A stretch of 64,000 nt of DNA from Schaalia canis (lineage in GTDB: Bacteria > Actinomycetota > Actinomycetes > Actinomycetales > Actinomycetaceae), in the NCBI RefSeq assembly GCF_003858455.1, contig NZ_RQZF01000007.1:38819-102818 (forward strand). The letters are read 5' to 3'. Position numbers and translations under genes: made by a program. Positions 35,263 to 43,523 of the stretch are shown here, one piece after another. How positions within the stretch are numbered: position 1 is the first letter of the stretch; every line of letters begins with the position of its first letter. The notes below the pieces were generated by a model. The model was given only the letters and a program-made list of their open reading frames with translations. It searched no databases and had not been told where the DNA came from.

Positions 35263-37050
35263 CTACAGTTTCCACCTGGCCACGGCGCTTTGATCCTCCC
35301 AGAACTCACGGTAGGTGGGGGACGCCGCGTACAGCTCATCATGACTGCCCACGGCTTCAACGGCCCCATCGGTGAGGACAATGATCTGATCGGCTCGGCG
35401 GATGGTGCTCAGGCGGTGAGCGATCACCAAGACCGTGCGGCCCTGCGCCAGGTCATCCAGGCTCTCAGTCACGCGCGCCTCATTGACGCCGTCTAAGGCG
35501 CTGGTGACCTCGTCAAGCAGAAGGATGGGGGCGTCCTTCAAGAACGCCCGTGCCAGAGCAACGCGCTGCCTCTCGCCACCCGACAGGGCGGTGCCGCCCT
35601 CACCAACGCGAGTGTGCCAGCCCTGCGGTAAACGTTCGATGACCTCGGTTAATGCCGCGCGCTGGGCGGCGGCGTGCACCTCTTCATCGGAGGCACCGGG
35701 CCGACCAATGCGGACATTTTCCTCAATGGTGGTATCGAATAGGTAGACGTCCTGGAACACCATGGACATGAGGCTCATCAGGTGTTCCTCGCTCATGTCG
35801 CGCACGTCCACGCCGCCGACGGTGATGCGTCCGGCGCCGACATCCCAGAAGCGGGCGGCTAGACGCGACAGGGTTGACTTGCCTGAACCTGACGGTCCGA
35901 CGATTGCCGTCACCGACCCGGCGGGCACGGTGAAAGTGACGTCACGCAACACCTGACGAGGTGCCCGCGCGCCTGAGTTGAGAGTTGAGGCTGAGTTGGT
36001 GGGCGTGGCAGCACCCCCGGCTTCGCCCTCGTCGTAGGAAAAGTCCACGCCCTCAAAGTGAATATCAAAAGGCGCGCCCGCAGTTTTCTCCGCCCCCGCA
36101 GCGGGTGCTGGCAGCAGGGGAGCCTCGGTAATGTCCTCAATGGCATCCATAGCGACCTGCGCCTCATGCAGGGCATCAACGTAGAAAGCCAACATGCCCA
36201 CGGGCTCAGCAAAACGAGCCGCCATTAAGGCCAGCGCAATAAAGACCGGCGCGCTCATTGATCCGGCAAACAACAGGGCAATACCCGCAGCAATACTGCC
36301 GAGCATGCCCGCAGCAACGGCTGTGTGGAACAGCGATCCGGCAGGGCCTTTAGCTTTACCTGCGGTAAACATGGCGTCACGCTCGGACGCCAGGGCATCC
36401 TCCAAGGGAGCCCACCCATTGCGGCAGCGGTCGGTCGCCCGCAGGATCGGCTGAAGTTGAGCGAACTCGACAATACGATTCGACAGATTGTGCAGCTCAA
36501 CGGCGTGAATCTGATGTTCACGCACGACCATGCGCCGCATCCACCGCAGTGCCCACAGTGCCACGGGCACAGGTGCCACCATTGCCAATGCCACGCGCCA
36601 ATCCACCACAACCGTCACCAGGAAAATACCCACCAAGCTCCCCGACGCCGAAGCGATATACGGCAACGCGATAGAGGGCATATGGGACAGGAAACTGACG
36701 TCTCGTGAGGCCGCCTTACTGACGCGCCCGACGGAGGCGGCACTAAACCAGCCCAGGGGGAGTTTTTGGACGCGCTCCGCCACCCGGCAGATCAGGGTGC
36801 CACACACGTCCAAGCAAGCAATCGCCATGGATTGCAGGCTTGCGGTAATAGAAAAGGCGAGTGACAGTGCGGCCGCTGCCAGCACGGCAGCCAACCAGGC
36901 CCAGGCATCCTCGCCTGCCAGGAAAAGCGAGAGGAAGGGGATCAGCAGGCCCAAGGCAACACCCTGGAACACTCCGCCCAGGGTGTGTCCGGCGAGCATT
37001 CGGGTGGTGGTAGTGCGGTTGCCCATCAGGCGAAAAAACTGGGTAATCAT
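35263..37050 (-). CDS. ABC transporter, fused membrane and ATPase (exporter fold), second subunit
   Basis: 595 residues from the ATG read at 37050, which overlaps the previous stop (ATGA). Type I exporter-fold: six helices (about 1-290), then an ATPase with Walker A GPSGSGKST, signature LSGGERQRVALARAF and Walker B ILLLDEVTSALD. A linker rich in Ala and Gly (GGAATPTNSASTLNSGARA) extends the start of the ATPase domain. It pairs with the gene upstream as a heterodimer. Location at the end of an iron-box ECF operon suggests uptake of a metal chelate, like IrtAB or YbtPQ, which are importers with this fold. That role is inferred. Confidence 0.85.
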   Translation of the reverse strand: MITQFFRLMGNRTTTTRMLAGHTLGGVFQGVALGLLIPFLSLFLAGEDAWAWLAAVLAAAALSLAFSITASLQSMAIACLDVCGTLICRVAERVQKLPLGWFSAASVGRVSKAASRDVSFLSHMPSIALPYIASASGSLVGIFLVTVVVDWRVALAMVAPVPVALWALRWMRRMVVREHQIHAVELHNLSNRIVEFAQLQPILRATDRCRNGWAPLEDALASERDAMFTAGKAKGPAGSLFHTAVAAGMLGSIAAGIALLFAGSMSAPVFIALALMAARFAEPVGMLAFYVDALHEAQVAMDAIEDITEAPLLPAPAAGAEKTAGAPFDIHFEGVDFSYDEGEAGGAATPTNSASTLNSGARAPRQVLRDVTFTVPAGSVTAIVGPSGSGKSTLSRLAARFWDVGAGRITVGGVDVRDMSEEHLMSLMSMVFQDVYLFDTTIEENVRIGRPGASDEEVHAAAQRAALTEVIERLPQGWHTRVGEGGTALSGGERQRVALARAFLKDAPILLLDEVTSALDGVNEARVTESLDDLAQGRTVLVIAHRLSTIRRADQIIVLTDGAVEAVGSHDELYAASPTYREFWEDQSAVARWKL

Positions 37051-38996
37051 TGCTGTGCCTCCCACATGCGCTGGTACACGCCCTCATACTCGAGCAATTC
37101 CTCATGCGTGCCAACCTCAACGACGCGCCCCTCGTCAAGGACAACAACCTGATCCACACCCTCAATGGTGCTCAGCCGGTGGGCAATCACCATCACGGTG
37201 CGCTCCCGCGCCAGGGCGGTCAGGGCCCGCTGAATGAGCCGCTCTGAATGAGGATCAGTCTGCGAGGTCGCCTCATCCAACAACAGCAATGGCGCATCTG
37301 ACAAGAATGCCCGAGCGAGCGCAATCCGCTGCTTTTCCCCGCCGGACAGATGCGCCCCGTCCTCGCCAAGTATCGTGTCGTAGCCCTGCGGGAACTGCAC
37401 AATCCGGTCGTGAATGAGGGCCTTACGGGCGGCCTCTTCAACGGCGGAATCCGGCGCATCGGGGGCCGCCAGGCGAATATTTTCACGCACAGTGTCGGTC
37501 AACAACCCGGGGTCTTGCAGCAGAATCGTCATGGTGGACAGCAGGGATGAGGTCGACAGGTCGCGCACATCCACTCCGTCAACGCGCACGCTCCCCGACG
37601 TGACATCCCAGAAACGGGCAGCCAGGCGCACCAGCGTGCTCTTGCCAGAACCCGAAGGGCCAACGACGGCGGTGACTGTGCCCGGTTGACACACGAGGTT
37701 CACGCCCCGCACCGCTGGCGGAGCGCCCTCGGCGTAGGCGAAGGTGACGTTGTCAAAACTCAACGAGGGGGCCCGCCCGCCCAGGTCAAGGGTGATGGGG
37801 TGTTCCGCTTCGGGTAGTTCTGGCAGGTCAAGCAGTTCACTGAGGCGTTCGGCAGCGTCCGCTCCCAGGGTGATGAGGTGGAAGAGCTGACTGACGGCAA
37901 TCAGGCCGCCGGGTAGGGAGACGCCCAGCAGGATAAAAGGGATGAGGGTGACGGGTTCGATAATGCCCCAGGCATTGAGTGCCACGCCAAAGCCGAGCAC
38001 GGGGATGAGCATTCCCGCCGGTGAGAAGAGTGCCTGCACAATGGACATGACCTTGCCAGAGCCACGCATCCAGTCATAGGCGGCGCTGGTGTAGGTATCC
38101 AGCGCGTCAGAAAAACGGGCAAAAAGGGAACCGCCGTTACCAAAGGCCTTCACTGTGGCAATGCCATCGACCAGTTCAACGGTGGAGGCGGCCAGGGTTT
38201 TCTCCGCCGACATGAAACGCTCGCCTGTTTCTGCAGCGCGCACAAACCCCAGGTAGGCCATGAGGACAAAAACAATGAGCACCCATCCGAACACCAGTAG
38301 TGCGAACAGCCACGAGCGCGTCAGCAGATAGGTCAGGGCCGCAAGGGGCGTGCCAATGGCCGCTCCCAGGTCGGTGGAGAAGTGGGCGATGATTGTGTGG
38401 ATCTTTGAGACGTCCTCGCTGATGATGGTGTGAACACGGCCGGAGGATTCCTCCGTGTGCCACCCCAGCGGCAGGCGGGCCAGGTGACGGGCAACGAGGG
38501 TGCGTAGGTCGTGGCGGAAGTGGCCCTCCACAATGTGAGCCCAGCCGGTGGAGGTAAAGAGCACCAGGTGGGACAGGATGACGCCCGCCGCGATCGCCGC
38601 GAACCACCCCCACGCCGCCCGAGACGTCAGGGTGCCGGCAAGTAGACCTTCGGCAATTGCCGTGATGCCAATGGCAGGCAGCAGTGACAGGGCCGACCCG
38701 ACCAGGCCAGCAACGAAAGCCAGCAGCATTTTGGTGCGCACGGGGTGCAGCATTGTCGCCAGGGGGCTGGGTTTCTTCGCATCCGGCGTGGTTGTGCTGG
38801 TTGCGGGGGTTGTGGCGTCGGGCGTGGTTGTGCTGGTTGCGGGGGTTGTAGCGTCCGGCGAGGCCGATGCCGTGGCTGGAGGTGCGTCGCCCCGCGAGGT
38901 TGCCACTCTGGCCTGGCCGTGGCTGTCCGAGGGGGCCGCCGCCGCACCCGGGTGCGGCGCCTCCTGCTGGTCTGTGTTTACTGGAGTTTCCTTCAT
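37047..38996 (-). CDS. ABC transporter, fused membrane and ATPase (exporter fold), first subunit
   Basis: 649 residues from the ATG read at 38996, 11 bases after the EcfT stop. The first 80 residues are low complexity with a repeated PDATTPATSTTT unit (tandem DNA repeat at about 38775-38855), unusual for this family. The membrane domain follows (about 85-360), then the ATPase with GPSGSGKST, LSGGEKQRIALARAF and LLLLDEATSQTD. Both subunits have complete catalytic motifs, so both sites could be active. See the partner gene for the likely role. Confidence 0.85.
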   Translation of the reverse strand: MKETPVNTDQQEAPHPGAAAAPSDSHGQARVATSRGDAPPATASASPDATTPATSTTTPDATTPATSTTTPDAKKPSPLATMLHPVRTKMLLAFVAGLVGSALSLLPAIGITAIAEGLLAGTLTSRAAWGWFAAIAAGVILSHLVLFTSTGWAHIVEGHFRHDLRTLVARHLARLPLGWHTEESSGRVHTIISEDVSKIHTIIAHFSTDLGAAIGTPLAALTYLLTRSWLFALLVFGWVLIVFVLMAYLGFVRAAETGERFMSAEKTLAASTVELVDGIATVKAFGNGGSLFARFSDALDTYTSAAYDWMRGSGKVMSIVQALFSPAGMLIPVLGFGVALNAWGIIEPVTLIPFILLGVSLPGGLIAVSQLFHLITLGADAAERLSELLDLPELPEAEHPITLDLGGRAPSLSFDNVTFAYAEGAPPAVRGVNLVCQPGTVTAVVGPSGSGKSTLVRLAARFWDVTSGSVRVDGVDVRDLSTSSLLSTMTILLQDPGLLTDTVRENIRLAAPDAPDSAVEEAARKALIHDRIVQFPQGYDTILGEDGAHLSGGEKQRIALARAFLSDAPLLLLDEATSQTDPHSERLIQRALTALARERTVMVIAHRLSTIEGVDQVVVLDEGRVVEVGTHEELLEYEGVYQRMWEAQQ

Positions 38997-39007
38997 GTCA
39001 CCCTCAC

Positions 39008-39904
39008 TTACACATCGTGGAGAACCACACCGGCATCACCAAAGACATACACAACGGCTACCGTTGCCGCCCAGCCCGCAACAAGCATAGCAGTATCCCG
39101 CCACCGCCACACCAGCACACGCGGCTCCGTGCGCGTCGAATAGGCGGCAAAGGCGCGCGAATCCATCGACATTGACATGCGTTCTGCGTGGCGCACGGCG
39201 GCCGCTGTCAAAGCAGGAATGGATGTCACCCACCGGGCGGGCACGGCCAACAGCGGGGTGCGCAGGCGGGAACCTCGCAGGGCATGAGCTTCACGAATCG
39301 CACGATGCTCATCACGGAAACGCCCCATGAAACTCAAGGCGGCAATACCCGCGTAGGGCACGCGGTAGGGCAGGCGCAGGTGTTGCACCAGGGAACGCAG
39401 CAGGTCCTGGGGCGTTGCCAGCAGTCCCGTCAAGGCCGCCAGAGAGATCACCGCCGCGATCTTTGCCCCCAACTTCACGCCAACATAAAACTGATTTTCC
39501 TCAATGGGAGCCCCCCACAGTTCGAAAGCAAGGGGTGAAGCGCCGACCTTCGAAATTGGCGTGGCCTGAGCCATCGACAGGCTCAACACCGTGGCAAAAA
39601 GCAGCACACCCAGGGCGATGGGGATGCCCTTGCGAGGCTGAATAACAAAAAGCAGAGGGATGGTGACCGTCAGCGTCCACAGCGCAGGTAAAGGCGTATT
39701 CAACGAGGCCACCACCAGCATCAGTGGCAGCGCCGCAGCAAACGGTGACAGCGGATCGAAGTTCAGCCATCCTGCAAGACCGGGCAGGCTGGGCACAGGC
39801 GGAGGAAGCAGGGCAGGCGGAGGAAGGACTGCAGGCGGGAGCAGGGCAGCCGGACGCTGGGGCGCACGATGCGTCGACGGAAGTACCGGGCGCGGCGAGT
39901 TCAT
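39008..39904 (-). CDS. ECF transporter T component (EcfT)
   Basis: 298 residues from the ATG read at 39904, overlapping the previous stop (ATGA). EcfT is the membrane scaffold that couples the ATPase to the substrate-binding S component. A Pro-rich N-terminal tail (about 45 residues) precedes five or so helices. The two coupling helices carry the family motifs: REAHALRGSR with the Ala-Arg-Gly element and AERMSMSMDSRAFAAY with the Ser-Met-Asp-Ser-Arg form of the second Ala-x-Arg motif. Both are the contacts for the EcfA ATPases. Confidence 0.85.
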   Translation of the reverse strand: MNSPRPVLPSTHRAPQRPAALLPPAVLPPPALLPPPVPSLPGLAGWLNFDPLSPFAAALPLMLVVASLNTPLPALWTLTVTIPLLFVIQPRKGIPIALGVLLFATVLSLSMAQATPISKVGASPLAFELWGAPIEENQFYVGVKLGAKIAAVISLAALTGLLATPQDLLRSLVQHLRLPYRVPYAGIAALSFMGRFRDEHRAIREAHALRGSRLRTPLLAVPARWVTSIPALTAAAVRHAERMSMSMDSRAFAAYSTRTEPRVLVWRWRDTAMLVAGWAATVAVVYVFGDAGVVLHDV

Positions 39905-41856
39905 ACGGGCACGACCTCCTTCCACGCCGTCCACAGCGGGCAGGCCGCGTTGAAGGCGCGCGCCTGGGCGGTGATCTGCGCAAGGGGAGTGGGCATCAGG
40001 CCAAACTCCTTCAGCAGGGCAGTATCTGCCAGGGCGCTCGCGGTTGGAAGGAACTCCGAGCGCCCATCGCTTCCCAGCAGCACCATTGCGTCGGCGTACT
40101 CGCTGATGAGTTCCAGGTCGTGCGTGGCCACAAGGATCACCGCGCCACGCGCAGCCGCATCCACCATGGCGTCCATGAGCCGGAGCGCATGACGATGATC
40201 CTGGCCGAAGGTCGGCTCATCTAGGCAGATCACCTGACGTTCCTCAGCTAAGGCCGAGGCCACCGTCAGGCGTCGCTTTTGCCCGCCAGAGAGAGTAAAA
40301 GGGTTCGCCTCGGCGTGGGCCGATAGCGAGAACTCTTCCAGGAGGCGCGCTACTGTGCGCTGGACTTCTTCTGCAGGACGGCGCGCGATACGCAGGCCCC
40401 GCCCGAGCTCAGCCGCAACCGTTCCTTCCAGGAATTGATGCTCAGGGTTTTGAGGGACCAGAGTAATGCGGGAGTTTGGCCTGCGCCGATGTCGGGCCTT
40501 CCCATCCAGAAGAACCCTGCCGCGAGTCCAGGGCTGCACGCCTGCAAGAGCACGCAACAGCGTGGACTTTCCCGTACCATTCACGCCCGCAACAGCGATG
40601 ATCTGGCCGGCATCGGCCTGGAAGTTCAGCCCCTTGAGGACATGTTGAGCATGAGCGCCGCGACCTCGCTGAACGTGAAGATTTTCCACACTCAACAGGG
40701 GGCGGCGATGCTCCGCAGGTGCAACGGATTCTTCTGCCACCTTTTGCGTGGCAGTGCCAGTCACAGTGTCAAAGTCAGTGCCAGCACCAGCTTCAGTATC
40801 AGTGTCGGCGTCAAAGTCGGCGGCCGTGCTCACAGAGGGTTTCTCGCTCACCTGCGCAGCGAAGGCATGGGCGGCCTCGTCAATCGTGAGCGGACAGGCC
40901 AGTTCAGGGTCGGCAGCGGTATTTGCCGACGAGCCGACGCTGACCTGCTGATAAAAACGCACGGCGGAGGGGAGGCGAATCCCCTGCTCATGCAGGGTAG
41001 TTGCATGTTCGGTAAGGACGGTGCGTGGTGAGCCCTGGGTGATGAGTTGTCCGGCTGCGTTAAAGGCCAGCATGTGGTCAACGTGGGCGATCACCGGATC
41101 GAGGTTGTGTTCAACCACTAGCACAGCCGTCCCTTGGGCGACGATCTCGGGCAGGAGGGCATAGAAATCTTCTGCTGCCTGCGGGTCAAGGTTTGCCGTT
41201 GGTTCGTCTAACACCAGTAGGCGTGGCTGCGTAGCGAGAGCCGCAGCGAGAATGACACGCTGGCGCTGCCCTCCCGACAGATGCCACGGGTTGCGCTCGG
41301 CCAGATGAGTCATCCCGACTTGTTCAAGAGCTTTGCGTGCGCGCTGCTCGATCTTGGGCAGGGGAAGACGTAGATTTTCCAGCGCATAGCAGACCTCATC
41401 CCAGACGCGGCTGGTGAGGATCTGCGCGTCTGGGTCTTGAAGGACGAGGGCGACATGCCCAGCCAGGTGAGCGGGGGAGGCGTCGGCAACTTCCTCGCCA
41501 AGGATCCGTAGTGACCCACGGTAGTGGGAGGGGATCGAATGGGGAACAACCCCGTTGAAAGCCACAGTCAGGGAGGACTTGCCGCAGCCACTTGGCCCGG
41601 CCAGGAGAGTTACCGAGGCGGGGTGAAGCGTGAGTGAGCAAGGCTGGGGTACCCACTGGTCACTCCCTTGGTAACGAACGGCGAGCTCGCTAGCCTCAGC
41701 GAGGGGAGGCGGGGATATGGTGCGAGGCCGGTCGGCGGGGCCCGGCTGGGTGTTGGGGCCACGCAGAGGGACGGGGCCGGGCTGGGTGATGAGGGAGTGC
41801 CGCTGCTCCGAAAGAGCAGTCGGTGGTGGAACGGCGGGGTCGGTAGAAGGGCACAC
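39901..41856 (-). CDS. ECF transporter ATPase, two ATPase domains fused (EcfA1A2)
   Basis: 651 residues if it starts at the GTG read at 41856; the start is uncertain, since the frame extends into the previous gene. Domain 1 (about 60-280): [18 protein letters not shown] and LLVLDEPTANLD. Domain 2 (about 390-600): GVNGTGKST, LSGGQKRRL and VICLDEPTFGQD. The linker between is Ala, Asp and Thr rich (DFDADTDTEAGAGTDFDT). The fused double ATPase is like YkoD of the thiamine-type ECF systems. It powers transport with the S and T components on either side. Confidence 0.85.
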   Translation of the reverse strand: MCPSTDPAVPPPTALSEQRHSLITQPGPVPLRGPNTQPGPADRPRTISPPPLAEASELAVRYQGSDQWVPQPCSLTLHPASVTLLAGPSGCGKSSLTVAFNGVVPHSIPSHYRGSLRILGEEVADASPAHLAGHVALVLQDPDAQILTSRVWDEVCYALENLRLPLPKIEQRARKALEQVGMTHLAERNPWHLSGGQRQRVILAAALATQPRLLVLDEPTANLDPQAAEDFYALLPEIVAQGTAVLVVEHNLDPVIAHVDHMLAFNAAGQLITQGSPRTVLTEHATTLHEQGIRLPSAVRFYQQVSVGSSANTAADPELACPLTIDEAAHAFAAQVSEKPSVSTAADFDADTDTEAGAGTDFDTVTGTATQKVAEESVAPAEHRRPLLSVENLHVQRGRGAHAQHVLKGLNFQADAGQIIAVAGVNGTGKSTLLRALAGVQPWTRGRVLLDGKARHRRRPNSRITLVPQNPEHQFLEGTVAAELGRGLRIARRPAEEVQRTVARLLEEFSLSAHAEANPFTLSGGQKRRLTVASALAEERQVICLDEPTFGQDHRHALRLMDAMVDAAARGAVILVATHDLELISEYADAMVLLGSDGRSEFLPTASALADTALLKEFGLMPTPLAQITAQARAFNAACPLWTAWKEVVPV

Positions 41857-41870
41857 TGTGACAGGCGGAC

Positions 41871-42476
41871 TCAGTTGTTGATGCCGACACCTGCGCGGGC
41901 AAGGGCGCGCTTGAGCAGCAGACACACGCCAACACCGGCAAAGCATGAGGTCAGGGAAATCAGCAGGGAGATCGTCATCTCGGCGGTTGTTCCCTCGATA
42001 CCGTAGGCAGACCAGTACATCCAGCCATTAAGACCGCCAAAGACGGCGGCGGAAATCATGTACACCCACCACGTCCAGAAGCGGTAGAGGAAGAGGGCCA
42101 CCGGAACACCAACAAAGAGCGCGCCGATGAGGTTGCCGACAATGGCTCCCGCCCCAAAAGAGGTGGTGAAAGTGCTGATGACGCCAAGAATGAGGCCCGC
42201 AATAACGAAAGCGCCAGGCTTATTGACGATGACGCCGGGCAGAAGGTAGGGGATCATCCATACGCCCATAATCGCGCACATGATAATGATGCCGCGCGGG
42301 GAGGTGGCAATCAGTGGGGTGATGTAGGACAGGGGGATGGTGATGAGTGAGCCGACAACGGCCAGTGCAGCCACCGTCATGAGATTGCGTGTGCCGAGGA
42401 CGGAGTCGCGCAGGCCGGAGCGTGCAGAGCCGCGGACAGCGATGTCATCGGCGGTTGAGGTGGATGTCGATTCCAT
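41871..42476 (-). CDS. ECF transporter S component (substrate-binding membrane protein)
   Basis: 201 residues from the ATG read at 42476. About five to six helices: NLMTVAALAVVGSLITIPLSYITPLIA, IIIMCAIMGVWMIPYLLPGVIV, KPGAFVIAGLILGVISTFTTSFG and others. The pattern fits an S component of the YkoE or MptD type, and the following fused ATPase and EcfT confirm an ECF system. The substrate cannot be read from the sequence. It is the first gene of the five-gene operon, 31 bases from the iron box, so an iron-related chelate, haem-like molecule or cofactor is the working guess. Confidence 0.75.
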   Translation of the reverse strand: MESTSTSTADDIAVRGSARSGLRDSVLGTRNLMTVAALAVVGSLITIPLSYITPLIATSPRGIIIMCAIMGVWMIPYLLPGVIVNKPGAFVIAGLILGVISTFTTSFGAGAIVGNLIGALFVGVPVALFLYRFWTWWVYMISAAVFGGLNGWMYWSAYGIEGTTAEMTISLLISLTSCFAGVGVCLLLKRALARAGVGINN

Positions 42477-42506
42477 GGTCAGCTCTTCCAGAACATGAAT
42501 ACATAG

Positions 42507-42525
42507 TTAGGTACCCCTAACCTTA
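42507..42525 (-). promoter_or_regulatory. DtxR/IdeR-type iron box
   Basis: TTAGGTACCCCTAACCTTA matches the actinobacterial DtxR operator TTAGGTTAGCCTAACCTAA at 14 of 19 positions, with both half sites TTAGGT and CCTAACCT intact. It is 31 bases before the S component start. Repression in the presence of iron would follow if DtxR binds. Confidence 0.7.
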
Positions 42526-42578
42526 CTCCTCTTAGTGGGAGCTGTACATGTCGATGCGCCCCGGAAGCGTATGGAATT

Positions 42579-42615
42579 GTCTCAATGCGCCTTATGGCGC
42601 TAGGAGCCTTCCGGC
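42579..42615 (-). CRISPR. Solitary CRISPR repeat with leader remnant
   Basis: An exact 37-base copy of the array 1 repeat, followed by 33 bases of the leader start (CCCTCGTGTTTTTCG-CTCCTTCTGAACTGCGG) that runs into the stop of the glycerophosphodiesterase gene at 42649. No second repeat is nearby; the nearest array is 8 kb away. Confidence 0.9.
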
Positions 42616-42648
42616 CCCTCGTGTTTTTCGCTCCTTCTGAACTGCGGA

Positions 42649-43401
42649 TCAGTATGCCGCCAGTGCCTCTGCGGGGAAATCCTGCGGACGATCCGTGAAG
42701 ATGCCAGTCACGCCCCAGGATGCCAGCTCGCGGGCCTGTTCAACATTGTTGACCGTCCACACATTGACCTCAAAGCCCAGATCGCGCAATTCAGCAACCT
42801 CTTCACGGGTCAGGCCCTCAACACCGGGGTGAACAGCCTTGCACCCCAGCTCCACGGCACCGTGTGACCAGTGGGTGCGCTCGTCCTCGGGATCAACCAG
42901 CCATCCCAAAGCAACCTGCGGGCGAAGCTCATGCAGGTGGCGTAACTGGCGGTGGTCGAAAGAGGAAACAATGAAGCGTGACGGATCAGCAACCTTATCA
43001 ATGGCGGTGGCAACTGACTCCACAAGGCGCGACTGAAGCTCAGGCCCACCCAAGCAGGGCTTCATCTCCAAGTTTGCGCCCATGCGGTGGGCGTTGATGA
43101 ACTCCACCACCGATGCAACCTCGGGAATACGCTCAAAACGGTACGTTGGTGAAAACCACGCCCCAGCATCCAGTTTGCGCAAATCCGAATAACCCAGTTC
43201 GTAGTAGCCACCCGCACCATTGGTCGTGCGATCTAGAGTGTCGTCGTGAATGACCAGCAGCGTGCCATCGCCCATAATGTCGACATCGAACTCGAACCAG
43301 CGAGCGCCCACCTCCATGGCCTTCACGAAGGCAGCCATAGTGTTTTCAGGGGCTAATGAGGACGCACCACGATGCGCGATAATTCGGGGAAACTCAGACA
43401 T
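42649..43401 (-). CDS. Glycerophosphodiester phosphodiesterase
   Basis: 250 residues from the ATG read at 43401. It splits glycerophosphodiesters to glycerol 3-phosphate and an alcohol. The GDPD set is present: IAHRGASSLAPENTMAAF (catalytic His and Arg), WFEFDVDIMGDGTLLVIHDDTLDRTTNGAG (metal Glu and Asp, second His), then ANLEMKPCLG and the C-terminal VNVWTVNNVEQAREL. No signal peptide is seen, so it is cytoplasmic, like UgpQ. The terminal part abuts the leader remnant of the solitary CRISPR repeat. Confidence 0.92.
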   Translation of the reverse strand: MSEFPRIIAHRGASSLAPENTMAAFVKAMEVGARWFEFDVDIMGDGTLLVIHDDTLDRTTNGAGGYYELGYSDLRKLDAGAWFSPTYRFERIPEVASVVEFINAHRMGANLEMKPCLGGPELQSRLVESVATAIDKVADPSRFIVSSFDHRQLRHLHELRPQVALGWLVDPEDERTHWSHGAVELGCKAVHPGVEGLTREEVAELRDLGFEVNVWTVNNVEQARELASWGVTGIFTDRPQDFPAEALAAY

Positions 43402-43523
43402 AACGCCTCACTCAGAAAAACATGATCCTTGATATTTTACGCGGGACAGAACCCGCCGTAGGGTACCTTCCACACGACAACACATAAGTCTGCGCAATGC
43501 CAGCGGGAATGAATAAATGTGCG

